Assembly (NCBI GenBank): GCA_020055645.1
Contig: CM034546.1
Location: forward strand, 15,252,001 to 15,316,000
From: Tomocerus qinae
Taxonomy: Eukaryota; Arthropoda; Collembola; Entomobryomorpha; Tomoceridae
Length of the DNA: 64,000 nt
Direction: 5' to 3'
This document shows positions 43,501-56,240 of this stretch, in pieces. The position numbers were made by a program, and so were the translations under genes. The notes below the pieces were generated by a model. It did not search any database. It had not been told where the DNA came from and saw only the letters and a program-made list of their open reading frames with translations. Each line of letters starts with the position of its first letter. Positions within the stretch are counted from its first letter, which is position 1.

Positions 43501-46500
43501 AACTAATTGGTTCATTTGGCATTTTTATCACATTGATAGAGCTTTTTATTAATTATTATGTTGACCTTTATAGGTAGAATCGGCAATTAGGATATTTCTT
43601 TTGACCAAGTAGATTACCAATATTTACCTTTTTGCGATTTGTCATTTCTGTTTATGTTGGTAAGTCCCATTGTCGTGCTTGTCATTTGCAAAACACTTTG
43701 TTATTCTATATTAAGCTGGTTTTTTATTTTGTTAATGTATACAGTTGCAACATTATTCTTGTTTTAGATATCTAATAATTTTGATTTTAAACCACCGTAC
43801 TTTAAGTTTCTTCTGAGTTTCATAGTCATTAATCATGACTTTGTCGCACTATTTCACAGAGTATTAGCAATAGGTTTTGTTGATTGCTGCTGTTTTATTA
43901 CCGTTTCGTCAAACTAAAACACTATATGAAACAATTATTATATTAAATAGTTTTTATTATATAAAATTTGATACAAACAGTATCATATTTTATTTAAAAA
44001 ATGATATTTAACTCTAGATAAAAATTTATTTAATGTGCTTTTCAAAATCACGTTAACCAATGGCTAAGTGTTTGAACCTGTTTCACAGCAAAGAATCCCT
44101 TAGTCACAAAACAACACAATTTTAGCTACGTTAATCACAAAATGTTTCGCCACATTGGATATCCAAATTACATAATAAATATAATATAATTTTAATAGTA
44201 AAATTATATAACAGCGTTCGACAATATCAGGTTAACATAGGGTCCATTAATAACAACTGCTTCACGGTGTAAAAATTTCACTAATCAAGAATTTAGAATT
44301 TAGATGTTTTAATGTTTGTTGGCAAAAGTAATTTATCCCAGTCTTACAATTATAACTCGTCTCAATAACCGAGCTAATAAAACGACACAAAATGTTTATT
44401 AGTTCTAATTAAAGATATTTTCGGAAGAAAAGACTTCTACCAACCTATATACTGTTGTTAGATTTATGTTTATAAACCGAAAGCTAGTTTTGCATTAACT
44501 ATGATACCCATGATAGGAAACATCAACTTTTAAAATTAAATTGAGTTTTTCATGATTTAAGAGGGTTAAACTAAAAAATTATTAAATCCGCTTCTATTTA
44601 TTCTGAAAGTTGTATTTGTAAAACTACAGACTTAAAGACAAGTAGTTTCACATTTATTTTTGAATTACCTTTTTATGATAAAATCCTTTTGAATGGTTGA
44701 ATTTCGTGAGAAAGATTATTAAATTATTGTTGAATATGTTAGTCAGCATTGGTATAATGGGCATTTCTAATGACCAATTGGCGAACTTGGCAATTTGTAA
44801 TGACTTAGTGTGGTACTTGGGATTTGTATTGACTAATTAGTGTACTTGGCCTTTCTAGTTACTAATGGGTGTCCTGGTCATTTTAGTAACCAATTGGTGT
44901 ATTTATTATTTCTGGAAATTAGTAGGGGTGCTTGTTATTATTAGTAACTAATTGGTGTATATGGGCATTTCTAGTAACTAATTGCTGTATATGGGCATTT
45001 CTAGTAACTAATTGGTGTATAAGGGTATTTCTAGTAACTAATTGGTGTATATTTGCATTTCTAGTAACTAATTGGTGTATATGGGCATATCTAGTAACTA
45101 ATTGGTGTATATGGGCCTTTTTATTAACTAGTTGGTGTATAAGGGCATTTCTAGTAACTAATTGGTGTATATGCGCATTTTTATTAACTAATTGGTGCAT
45201 ATAGGCATTTCTAGAAACTAATTGGTGTATATGGGCATTTCTAGTAACTAATTGGTGTATATGGGCATTTCTAGTAACTAATTGGTGTATATGGGCATTT
45301 CTAGTAACTAGTTAGTGTACATGGGCATTTCTACAAACTATTGGGAGTACTTGTCATTTCTACGAACTAATTGGTTCATTTGGCATTTTTTATCACATTG
45401 ATAGAGCTTTTTATTAATTATTATGTTGACCTTTATAGGTAGAATCGGCAATTAGGATATTTCTTTTGACCAAGTAGATTACCAATATTTACCTTTTTGC
45501 GATTTGTCATTTCTGTTTATGTTGGTAAGTCCCATTGTCGTGCTTGTCATTTGAAAAAAACTTTGTTATTCTATATTAAGCTGGTTTTTTATTTTGTTAA
45601 TGTATACAGTTGCAACATTATTCTTGTTTTAGATATCTAATAATTTTGATTTTAAACCACCCTACTTTAAGTTTCTTCTGAGTTTCATAGTCATTAATCA
45701 TGACTTTGTCGCACTATTCCACAGAGTATTAGCAATAGGTTTTGTTGATTGCTGCTGTTTTATTACCGTTTCGTCAAACTAAAACACTATATGAAACAAT
45801 TATTATATTAAATAGTTTTTATTATATAAAATTTGATACAAACAGTATCATATTTTATTTAAAAAATGATATTTAACTCTAGATAAAAATTTATTTAATG
45901 TGCTTTTCAAAATCACGTTAACCAATGGCTAAGTGTTTGAACCTGTTTCACAGCAAAGAATCCCTTAGTCACAAAACAACACAATTTTAGCAACGTTAAT
46001 CACAAAATGTTTCGCCACATTGGATATCCAAATTACATAATAAATATAATATAATTTTAATAGTAAAATTATATAACAGCGTTCGACAATATCAGGTTAA
46101 CATAGGGTCCATTAATAACAACTGCTTCACGGTGTAAAAATTTCACTAATCAAGAATTTAGAATTTAGATGTTTTAATGTTTGTTGGCAAAAGTAATTTA
46201 TCCCAGTCTTACAATTATAACTCGTCTCAATAACCGAGCTAATAAAACGACACGAAATGTTTATTAGTTCTAATTAAACATATTTTCGGAAGAAAAGACT
46301 TCTACCAACCTATATACTGTTGTTAGATTTATGTTTATAAACCGAAAGCTAGTTTTGCATTAACTATGATACCCATGATAGGAAACATCAACTTTTAAAA
46401 TCAAATTGAGTTTTTCATGATTTAAGAGGATTAAACTAAAAAATTATTAAATCCGCTTCTATTTATTCTGAAAGTTGTAGTTGTAAAACTACAGACTTAA

Positions 46501-47426
46501 AGACAAGTAGTTTCACATTTATTTTTGAATTACCTTTTTATGATAAAATCCTTTTGAATGGTTGAATTTCGTGCGAAAGATTATTAAATTATTGTTGAAT
46601 ATGTTAGTCAGCATTGGTATAATGGGCATTTCTAATGACCAATTGGCGAACTTGGCAATTTGTAATGACTTAGTGTGGTACTTGGGATTTTTATTGACTA
46701 ATTAGTGTACTTGGCCTTTCTAGTTACTAATGGGTGTCCTGGTCATTTTAGTAACCAATTGGTGTACTTATTATTTCTGGAAATTAGTAGGGGTGCTTGT
46801 TATTATTAGTAACTAATTGGTGTATATGGGCATGCCTAGTAACTAATTGCTGTATACGGGCATTTCTAGTAACTAATTGGTGTATAAGGGCATTTCTAGT
46901 ATTAACTAATTGGTGTATATTTGCATTTCTAGTAACTAATTGGTGTATATGTGCATTTCTAGTAACTAATTGCTGTATATGGGCATTTCTAGTAACTAAT
47001 TGGTGTATATGGGCATTTCTAGTAACTAATTGGTGTATATGGGACTTTTGATTAACTAATTGGTGTATATAGGCATTTCTAGTAACTATTTGGTGTATAT
47101 GGGCATTTCTAGTAACTAATTGGTGCATATGGGCATTTCTAGTAACTAGTTAGTGTATATGGGCATTTCTACAAACTATTGGGAGTACTTGTCATTTCTA
47201 CGAATTAATTGGTTCATTTGGCATTTTTTATCACATTGATAGAGTTTTTTATTAATTAATATGTTGACCTTTATAGGTAGAATCGGCAATTAGGATATTT
47301 CGTTTGACCATTTAGAATACCAAAATTTAGCTTTTTGCGATTTGTCATTTCTGTTCATGTTGGTAAGTCCCATTGTCGTGCTTGTCATTTGCAAAAAACT
47401 TTGTTATTCTATATTAAGCTGGTTTT

Positions 47427-48288
47427 AGCTCGCCTGAGAAAGCGAGCTTATAGAACCAAACAGTCTGTCCGTACATCTGTACGTCCGTCGCCACGACAAC
47501 TTTCGAAAGCAATGACGGATATTGACCAAACTTGGCAAAAACAATGCCTATGGACCACTGACGATCCCTATTGAATTGGGGGTAAATCGGTCCATTGGTT
47601 GCTGAGATAACGCGCGGTCACTTTGTTTTCATTTTGATAGTCAAAGTGAAAATTTGGCATTAAATGGACATTAAAAAGTTCAATGGCGTTTCCTATAAAT
47701 TGTTAGGGGATAGTATAAAACCTTTCAATCCGCTTCTACCAAATTTGAGATTTTATAATAAAGCAAATTAAACCGGAAAATAATCATTATACGATGGAAA
47801 AAAATCTATTTTGGATTTTTATACAATTTTATAGTCAAATTCCCATTTTTTGATTTCCTTTAAATTTTGGTAATCTTTGTTAACCGATTTTAATTTTCTG
47901 TAGATTTTAATACTTATAATCAATCAAGGTTGAATATCTGTTGATTTTCATAGTCAACATTAATCAATTTTGATTTTCTGTTGATTTTCATAATCAACAT
48001 TAATCAATTTTGATTTTCTGTTTATTTTCATAGTCTACATTAATCAATTTTGAATTTCTGTTGATTTTGATAGTCAACATCAATCTATTTTGATTTGCTG
48101 TTGATTTTGATATTCAACATCAATCTATTTTTATTTTCTGTTGGTTTTTGTATTGAATTATGAATTAAATAATCTAGTTTGAATTACTGCTTACTTTAAT
48201 AATCAAAATAAAATTTCTATTATTGTTACAACCAAAATGTGCACACGGTCCCTTTTACTCAGGCGAGCTTCTGTTACGGCTTGCTGTA
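47427..48288. mobile_element. 862-bp insertion in satellite unit 13 (copy 1)
   Basis: Uninserted units read AAGCTGGTTTTTTATTT. Here the site is split, with GGTTTT present on both sides (47421-47426 and 48289-48294), consistent with a 6-bp target-site duplication. AGCTCGCCTGAG at the left edge is inverted as CTCAGGCGAGCT about 20 bp inside the right edge. The left part holds a GC-richer stretch (TCTGTCCGTACATCTGTACG ... GATAACGCGCGG) and the middle a 40-bp minisatellite. An open frame at 47335-47574 spans the junction and has no recognised domain. Non-autonomous element, superfamily not determined. Confidence 0.65.
47901..48150. repeat. 40-bp minisatellite inside the 862-bp insertion
   Basis: About six tandem 40-bp units (TTGATTTTCATAGTCAACAT followed by a TAATCAATTTTGATTTTCTG-like half) with a palindromic core. 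Equivalent blocks lie in the other two copies of the insertion, near 50620-50869 and 55619-55868. Confidence 0.85.
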
Positions 48289-50145
48289 GGTTTTTTATTT
48301 TGTTAATGTACACAGTTGCAACATTATTCTTGTTTCAGATATCAAATAATTTTGATTTTAAACCACCCTACTTTAAGTTTCTTCTGAGTTTCATAGTCAT
48401 TAATCATGACTTTGTCGCACTATTCCACAGAGTATTAGCAATAGGTTTTGTTGATTGCTGCTGTTTTATTACCGTTTCGTCAAACTAAAACACTATATGA
48501 AACAATTATTATATTAAATAATTTTTATTATATAAAATTTGATACAAACAGTATCATATTTTATTTAAAAAATGATATTTAACTCTAGATAAAAATTTAT
48601 TTAATGTGCTTTTCAAAATCACGTTAACCAAGGGCTAAGTGTTTGAACCTGTTTCACAGCAAAGAATCCCTTAGTCACAAAACAACACAATTTAAGCAAC
48701 GTTGATCACAAATTGTTTCGCCACATTGAATATCCAAATTACATAATAAATGTAATATAATTTTAATAGTAAAATTATATAACAGCGTTCGACAATGTCA
48801 GGTTTACATAGGGTCCATTAATAACAACTGCTTCACGGTGTAAAAATTTCACTAATCAAGAATTTAGAATTTAGATAAAAAATTTAGATGTTTTAATGTT
48901 TGTTGGCAAAAGTAATTTATCCCAGTCTTACAATTATAACTCGTCTCAATAACCGAGCTAATAAAACGACACAAAATGTTTATTAGTTCTAATTAAAGAT
49001 ATTTTCGGAAGAAAAGACTTCTACCAACCTATATACTGTTGTTAGATTTATGTTTATAAACCGAAAGCTAGTTTTGCATTAATTTTGATACCCATGATAG
49101 GAAACATTAACTTTTAAAATCAAATTGAGATTTTCATGATTTAAGAGGATTAAACTAAAAAATTATTAAATCCGCTTCTATTTATTCTGAAAGTTGTAGT
49201 TGTAAAACTACAGACTTAAAGACAAGTAGTTTCACATTTATTTTTGAATTACCTTTTTATGATAAAATCCTTTTGAATGGTTGAATTTCGTGCGAAAGAT
49301 TATTAAATTATTGTTGAATATGTTAGTCAGCATTGGTATAATGGGCATTTCTAATGACCAATTGGCGAACTTGGCAATTTGTAATGACTTAGTGTGGTAC
49401 TTGGGATTTTTATTGACTAATTAGTGTACTTGGCCTTTCTAGTTACTAATGGGTGTCCTGGTCATTTTAGTAACCAATTGGTGTACTTATTATTTCTGGA
49501 AATTAGTAGGGGTGCTTGTTATTATTAGTAACTAATTGGTGTATATGGGCATGCCTAGTAACTAATTGCTGTATACGGGCATTTCTAGTAACTAATTGGT
49601 GTATAAGGGCATTTCTAGTATTAACTAATTGGTGTATATTTGCATTTCTAGTAACTAATTGGTGTATATGTGCATTTCTAGTAACTAATTGCTGTATATG
49701 GGCATTTCTAGTAACTAATTGGTGTATATGGGCATTTCTAGTAACTAATTGGTGTATATGGGACTTTTGATTAACTAATTGGTGTATATAGGCATTTCTA
49801 GTAACTATTTGGTGTATATGGGCATTTCTAGTAACTAATTGGTGCATATGGGCATTTCTAGTAACTAGTTAGTGTATATGGGCATTTCTACAAACTATTG
49901 GGAGTACTTGTCATTTCTACGAATTAATTGGTTCATTTGGCATTTTTTATCACATTGATAGAGTTTTTTATTAATTATTATGTTGACCTTTATAGGTAGA
50001 ATCGGCAATTAGGATATTTCGTTTGACCATTTAGAATACCAAAATTTAGCTTTTTGCGATTTGTCATTTCTGTTCATGTTGGTAAGTCCCATTGTCGTGC
50101 TTGTCATTTGCAAAAAACTTTGTTATTCTATATTAAGCTGGTTTT

Positions 50146-51007
50146 AGCTCGCCTGAGAAAGCGAGCTTATAGAACCACACAGTCTGTCCGTACATCTGTA
50201 CGTCCGTCGCCACGACAACTTTCGAAAGCAATGACGGATATTGACCAAACTTGGCAAAAACAATGCCTATGGACCACTGACGATCCCTATTGAATTGGGG
50301 GTAAATCGGTCCATTGGTTGCTGAGATAACGCGCGGTCACTTTGTTTTCATTTTGATAGTCAAAGTGAAAATTTGGCATTAAATGGACATTAAAAAGTTC
50401 AATGGCGTTTCCTATAAATTGTTAGGGGATAGTATAAAACCTTTCAATCCGCTTCTACCAAATTTGAGATTTTATAATAAAGCAAATTAAACCGGAAAAT
50501 AATCATTATACGATGGAAAAAAATCTATTTTGGATTTTTATACAATTTTATAGTCAAATTCCCATTTTTTGATTTCCTTTAAATTTTGGTAATCTTTGTT
50601 AACCGATTTTAATTTTCTGTAGATTTTAATACTTATAATCAATCAAGGTTGAATATCTGTTGATTTTCATAGTCAACATTAATCAATTTTGATTTTCTGT
50701 TGATTTTCATAATCAACATTAATCAATTTTGATTTTCTGTTTATTTTCATAGTCTACATTAATCAATTTTGAATTTCTGTTGATTTTGATAGTCAACATC
50801 AATCTATTTTGATTTGCTGTTGATTTTGATATTCAACATCAATCTATTTTTATTTTCTGTTGGTTTTTGTATTGAATTATGAATTAAATAATCTAGTTTG
50901 AATTACTGCTTACTTTAATAATCAAAATAAAATTTCTATTATTGTTACAACCAAAATGTGCACACGGTCCCTTTTACTCAGGCGAGCTTCTGTTACGGCT
51001 TGCTGTA
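50146..51007. mobile_element. 862-bp insertion in satellite unit 14 (copy 2)
   Basis: Same insertion and site as 47427-48288, exactly the same length, nearly identical sequence. The host unit is 2719 bp, as is the preceding one, so the inserted monomer has been amplified as a whole. Confidence 0.65.
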
Positions 51008-52628
51008 GGTTTTTTATTTTGTTAATGTACACAGTTGCAACATTATTCTTGTTTCAGATATCAAATAATTTTGATTTTAAACCACCCTACTTTAAGTTTC
51101 TTCTGAGTTTCATAGTCATTAATCATGACTTTGTCGCACTATTCCACAGAGTATTAGCAATAGGTTTTGTTGATTGCTGCTGTTTTATTACCGTTTCGTC
51201 AAACTAAAACACTATATGAAACAATTATTATATTAAATAATTTTTATTATATAAAATTTGATACAAACAGTATCATATTTTATTTAAAAAATGATATTTA
51301 ACTCTAGATAAAAATTTATTTAATGTGCTTTTCAAAATCACGTTAACCAAGGGCTAAGTGTTTGAACCTGTTTCACAGCAAAGAATCCCTTAGTCACAAA
51401 ACAACACAATTTAAGCAACGTTGATCACAAATTGTTTCGCCACATTGAATATCCAAATTACATAATAAATGTAATATAATTTTAATAGTAAAATTATATA
51501 ACAGCGTTCGACAATGTCAGGTTTACATAGGGTCCATTAATAACAACTGCTTCACGGTGTAAAAATTTCACTAATCAAGAATTTAGAATTTAGATAAAAA
51601 ATTTAGATGTTTTAATGTTTGTTGGCAAAAGTAATTTATCCCAGTCTTACAATTATAACTCGTCTCAATAACCGAGCTAATAAAACGACACAAAATGTTT
51701 ATTAGTTCTAATTAAAGATATTTTCGGAAGAAAAGACTTCTACCAACCTATATACTGTTGTTAGATTTATGTTTATAAACCGAAAGCTAGTTTTGCATTA
51801 ATTTTGATACCCATGATAGGAAACATTAACTTTTAAAATCAAATTGAGATTTTCATGATTTAAGAGGATTAAACTAAAAAATTATTAAATCCGCTTCTAT
51901 TTATTCTGAAAGTTATAGTTGTAAAACTACAGACTTAAAGACAAGTAGTTTCACATTTATTTTTGAATTACCTTTTTATGATAAAATCCTTTTGAATGGT
52001 TGAATTTCGTGAGAAAGATTATTAAATTATTGTTGAATATGTTAGTCAGCATTGGTATAATGGGCATTTCTAATGACCAATTGGCGAACTTGGCAATTTG
52101 TAATGACTTAGTGTGGTACTTGGGATTTTTATTGACTAATTAGTGTACTTGGCCTTTCTAGTTACTAATGGGTGTCCTGGTCATTTTAGTAACCAATTGG
52201 TGTACTTATTATTTCTGGAAATTAGTAGGGGTGCTTGTTATTATTAGTAACTAATTGGTGTATATGGGCATGCCTAGTAACTAATTGCTGTATACGGGCA
52301 TTTCTAGTAACTAATTGGTGTATAAGGGCATTTCTAGTATTAACTAATTGGTGTATATTTGCATTTCTAGTAACTAATTGGTGTATATGTGCATTTCTAG
52401 TAACTAATTGCTGTATATGGGCATTTCTAGTAACTAATTGGTGTATATGGGCATTTCTAGTAACTAGTTAGTGTACATGGGCATTTCTACAAACTATTGG
52501 GAGTACTTGTCATTTCTACGAATTAATTGGTTCATTTGGCATTTTTTATCACATTGATAGAGTTTTTTATTTATTATTATGTTGACCTTTATAGGTAGAA
52601 TCGGCAATTAGGATATTTCTTTTGACCA

Positions 52629-53190
52629 CTCTATATGTAAGGTTTAGATGCCAGGCTATCGTATAGAGACAATAGCCCTCAACCAGCTCAGGAGAAAACG
52701 AAATGAAATAGAAAGATGGAATTAAAGTTTAAGGTTCGCAGTACGGTATTGGTTTGTAAAAATCTACGGCTAGTTTTATTTACACCAAAGCAAACCACAT
52801 TCACTCATCAACATTTACACATACTAAATACAATCTTCCGTAAGGCCGAATGTTGGTCAAATGCTATCACAGCATAAGACTGCTAGACTCTCCAGTCAGC
52901 TTGAAGTGTTCAGCTCTCCAGCAGAACCAAGAATGATCACAGAGCACCAGAGACAATTCAATTACATCAAGCAAAATGCCTGTGACATTGGAAATCATAT
53001 CTATTATCTTTATCTAACAAATTATAATTAGCTAATCTCAAGAAATGTAAAGAGATGGGAAAAGGTGGGAGTTAGTTTAGCTGCTGTCTATTGGAATGCG
53101 AAGTTCATTGAATTGCATGACAATTAGGAGTCAGACTGTCGAGGTCATCTTATCACTTCTTTAATCTGTTTGGTGCCACGAGTCTTACAA
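52629..53190. mobile_element. 562-bp insertion in satellite unit 15 (copy 2)
   Basis: Same insertion at the same site as 26249-26810, same length, and identical as far as I can read. The two copies therefore descend from one insertion event spread by amplification of the satellite, not from two transpositions. An open frame starting in its end (53170-53358) has no support as a gene. Confidence 0.6.
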
Positions 53191-55144
53191 AGTAGATTAC
53201 CAATATTTACCTTTTTGCGATTTGTCATTTCTGTTTATGTTGGTAAGTCCCATTGTCGTGCTTGTCATTTGCAAAAAACTTTGTTATTCTATATTAAGCT
53301 GGTTTTTTATTTTGTTAATGTATACAGTTGCAACATTATTCTTGTTTTAGATATCTAATAATTTTGATTTTAAACCACCGTACTTTAAGTTTCTTCTGAG
53401 TTTCATAGTCATTAATCATGACTTTGTCGCACTATTTCACAGAGTATTAGCAATAGGTTTTGTTGATTGCTGCTGTTTTATTACCGTTTCGTCAAACTAA
53501 AACACTATATGAAACAATTATTATATTAAATAGTTTTTATTATATAAAATTTGATACAAACAGTATCATATTTTATTTAAAAAATGATATTTAACTCTAG
53601 ATAAAAATTTATTTAATGTGCTTTTCAAAATCACGTTAACCAATGGCTAAGTGTTTGAACCTGTTTCACAGCAAAGAATCCCTTAGTCACAAAACAACAC
53701 AATTTTAGCAACGTTAATCACAAAATGTTTCGCCACATTGGATATCCAAATTACATAATAAATATAATATAATTTTAATAATAAAATTATATAACAGCGT
53801 TCGACAATATCAGGTTAACATAGGGTCCATTAATAACAACTGCTTCACGGTGTAAAAATTTCACTAATCAAGAATTTAGAATTTAGATGTTTTAATGTTT
53901 GTTGGCAAAAGTAATTTATCCCAGTCTTACAATTATAACTCGTCTCAATAACCGAGCTAATAAAACGACACGAAATGTTTATTAGTTCTAATTAAACATA
54001 TTTTCGGAAGAAAAGACTTCTACCAACCTATATACTGTTGTTAGATTTATGTTTATAAACCGAAAGCTAGTTTTGCATTAACTATGATACCCATGATAGG
54101 AAACATCAACTTTTAAAATCAAATTGAGTTTTTCATGATTTAAGAGGATTAAACTAAAAAATTATTAAATCCGCTTCTATTTATTCTGAAAGTTGTAGTT
54201 GTAAAACTACAGACTTAAAGACAAGTAGTTTCACATTTATTTTTGAATTACCTTTTTATGATAAAATCCTTTTGAATGGTTGAATTTCGTGCGAAAGATT
54301 ATTAAATTATTGTTGAATATGTTAGTCAGCATTGGTATAATGGGCATTTCTAATGACCAATTGGCGAACTTGGCAATTTGTAATGACTTAGTGTGGTACT
54401 TGGGATTTTTATTGACTAATTAGTGTACTTGGCCTTTCTAGTTACTAATGGGTGTCCTGGTCATTTTAGTAACCAATTGGTGTACTTATTATTTCTGGAA
54501 ATTAGTAGGGGTGCTTGTTATTAATAGTAACTAATTGGTGTATATGGGCATGCCTAGTAACTAATTGCTGTATACGGGCATTTCTAGTAACTAATTGGTG
54601 TATAAGGGCATTTCTAGTATTAACTAATTGGTGTATATTTGCATTTCTAGTAACTAATTGGTGTATATGTGCATTTCTAGTAACTAATTGCTGTATATGG
54701 GCATTTCTAGTAACTAATTGGTGTATATGGGCATTTCTAGTAACTAATTGGTGTATATGGGCCTTTTGATTAACTAATTGGTGTATATAGGCATTTCTAG
54801 TAACTATTTGGTGTATATGGGCATTTCTAGTAACTAATTGGTGTATATGGGCATTTCTAGTAACTAGTTAGTGTATATGGGCATTTCTACAAATTATTGG
54901 GAGTACTTGTCATTTCTACGAATTAATTGGTTCATTTGGCATTTTTTATCACATTGATAGAGTTTTTTATTAATTATTATGTTGACCTTTATAGGTAGAA
55001 TCGGCAATTAGGATATTTCGTTTGACCATTTAGAATACCAAAATTTAGCTTTTTGCGATTTGTCATTTCTGTTCATGTTGGTAAGTCCCATTGTCGTGCT
55101 TGTCATTTGCAAAAAACTTTGTTATTCTATATTAAGCTGGTTTT

Positions 55145-56006
55145 AGCTCGCCTGAGAAAGCGAGCTTATAGAACCACACAGTCTGTCCGTACATCTGTAC
55201 GTCCGTCGCCACGACAACTTTCGAAAGCAATGACGGATATTGACCAAACTTGGCAAAAACAATGCCTATGGACCACTGACGATCCCTATTGAATTGGGGG
55301 TAAATCGGTCCATTGGTTGCTGAGATAACGCGCGGTCACTTTGTTTTCATTTTGATAGTCAAAGTGAAAATTTGGCATTAAATGGACATTAAAAAGTTCA
55401 ATGGCGTTTCCTATAAATTGTTAGGGGATAGTATAAAACCTTTCAATCCGCTTCTACCAAATTTGAGATTTTATAATAAAGCAAATTAAACCGGAAAATA
55501 ATCATTATACGATGGAAAAAAATCTATTTTGGATTTTTATACAATTTTATAGTCAAATTCCCATTTTTTGATTTCCTTTAAATTTTGGTAATCTTTGTTA
55601 ACCGATTTTAATTTTCTGTAGATTTTAATACTTATAATCAATCAAGGTTGAATATCTGTTGATTTTCATAGTCAACATTAATCAATTTTGATTTTCTGTT
55701 GATTTTCATAATCAACATTAATCAATTTTGATTTTCTGTTTATTTTCATAGTCTACATTAATCAATTTTGAATTTCTGTTGATTTTGATAGTCAACATCA
55801 ATCTATTTTGATTTGCTGTTGATTTTGATATTCAACATCAATCTATTTTTATTTTCTGTTGGTTTTTGTATTGAATTATGAATTAAATAATCTAGTTTGA
55901 ATTACTGCTTACTTTAATAATCAAAATAAAATTTCTATTATTGTTACAACCAAAATGTGCACACGGTCCCTTTTACTCAGGCGAGCTTCTGTTACGGCTT
56001 GCTGTA
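55145..56006. mobile_element. 862-bp insertion in satellite unit 16 (copy 3)
   Basis: Third copy at the identical site in the last, truncated unit of the array. Confidence 0.65.
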
Positions 56007-56030
56007 GGTTTTTTATTTTGTTAATGTACA

Positions 56031-56240
56031 CAGTTGCAACATTATTCTTGTTTCAGATATCAAATAATTTTGATTTTAAACCACCCTACTTTAAGTTTCT
56101 TCTGAGTTTCATAGTCATTAATCATGCCTTTGTAGAGTTGCAACATTATTCTTGTTTGAGATATCTAATAATTTTGATTTTAAACCACCCTTCTTTAAGT
56201 TTCTTCTGAGTTTCATAGACATTAATCATGTCTTTGTCGC
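56031..56240. repeat. Local ~104-bp tandem duplication in the last satellite unit
   Basis: The segment beginning GTTGCAACATTATTCTTG (56031) and running into the motif TTTCATAGTCATTAATCATG is repeated from about 56135 with several substitutions. No other unit has this duplication. The flanking DNA of this unit is also more diverged than in core units. Confidence 0.75.

Noticed and set aside
27952-46600. Regular repeats considered as a CRISPR-like array
   Set aside because: Tandem 30-bp units have no unique spacers, and the context is eukaryotic with introns. This is a minisatellite inside a satellite.
47335-47574. 79-residue open frame spanning a satellite/insert junction (also at 50054 and 55053)
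   Set aside because: It crosses the insertion boundary, so it is a chimera of two unrelated repeats rather than a gene.
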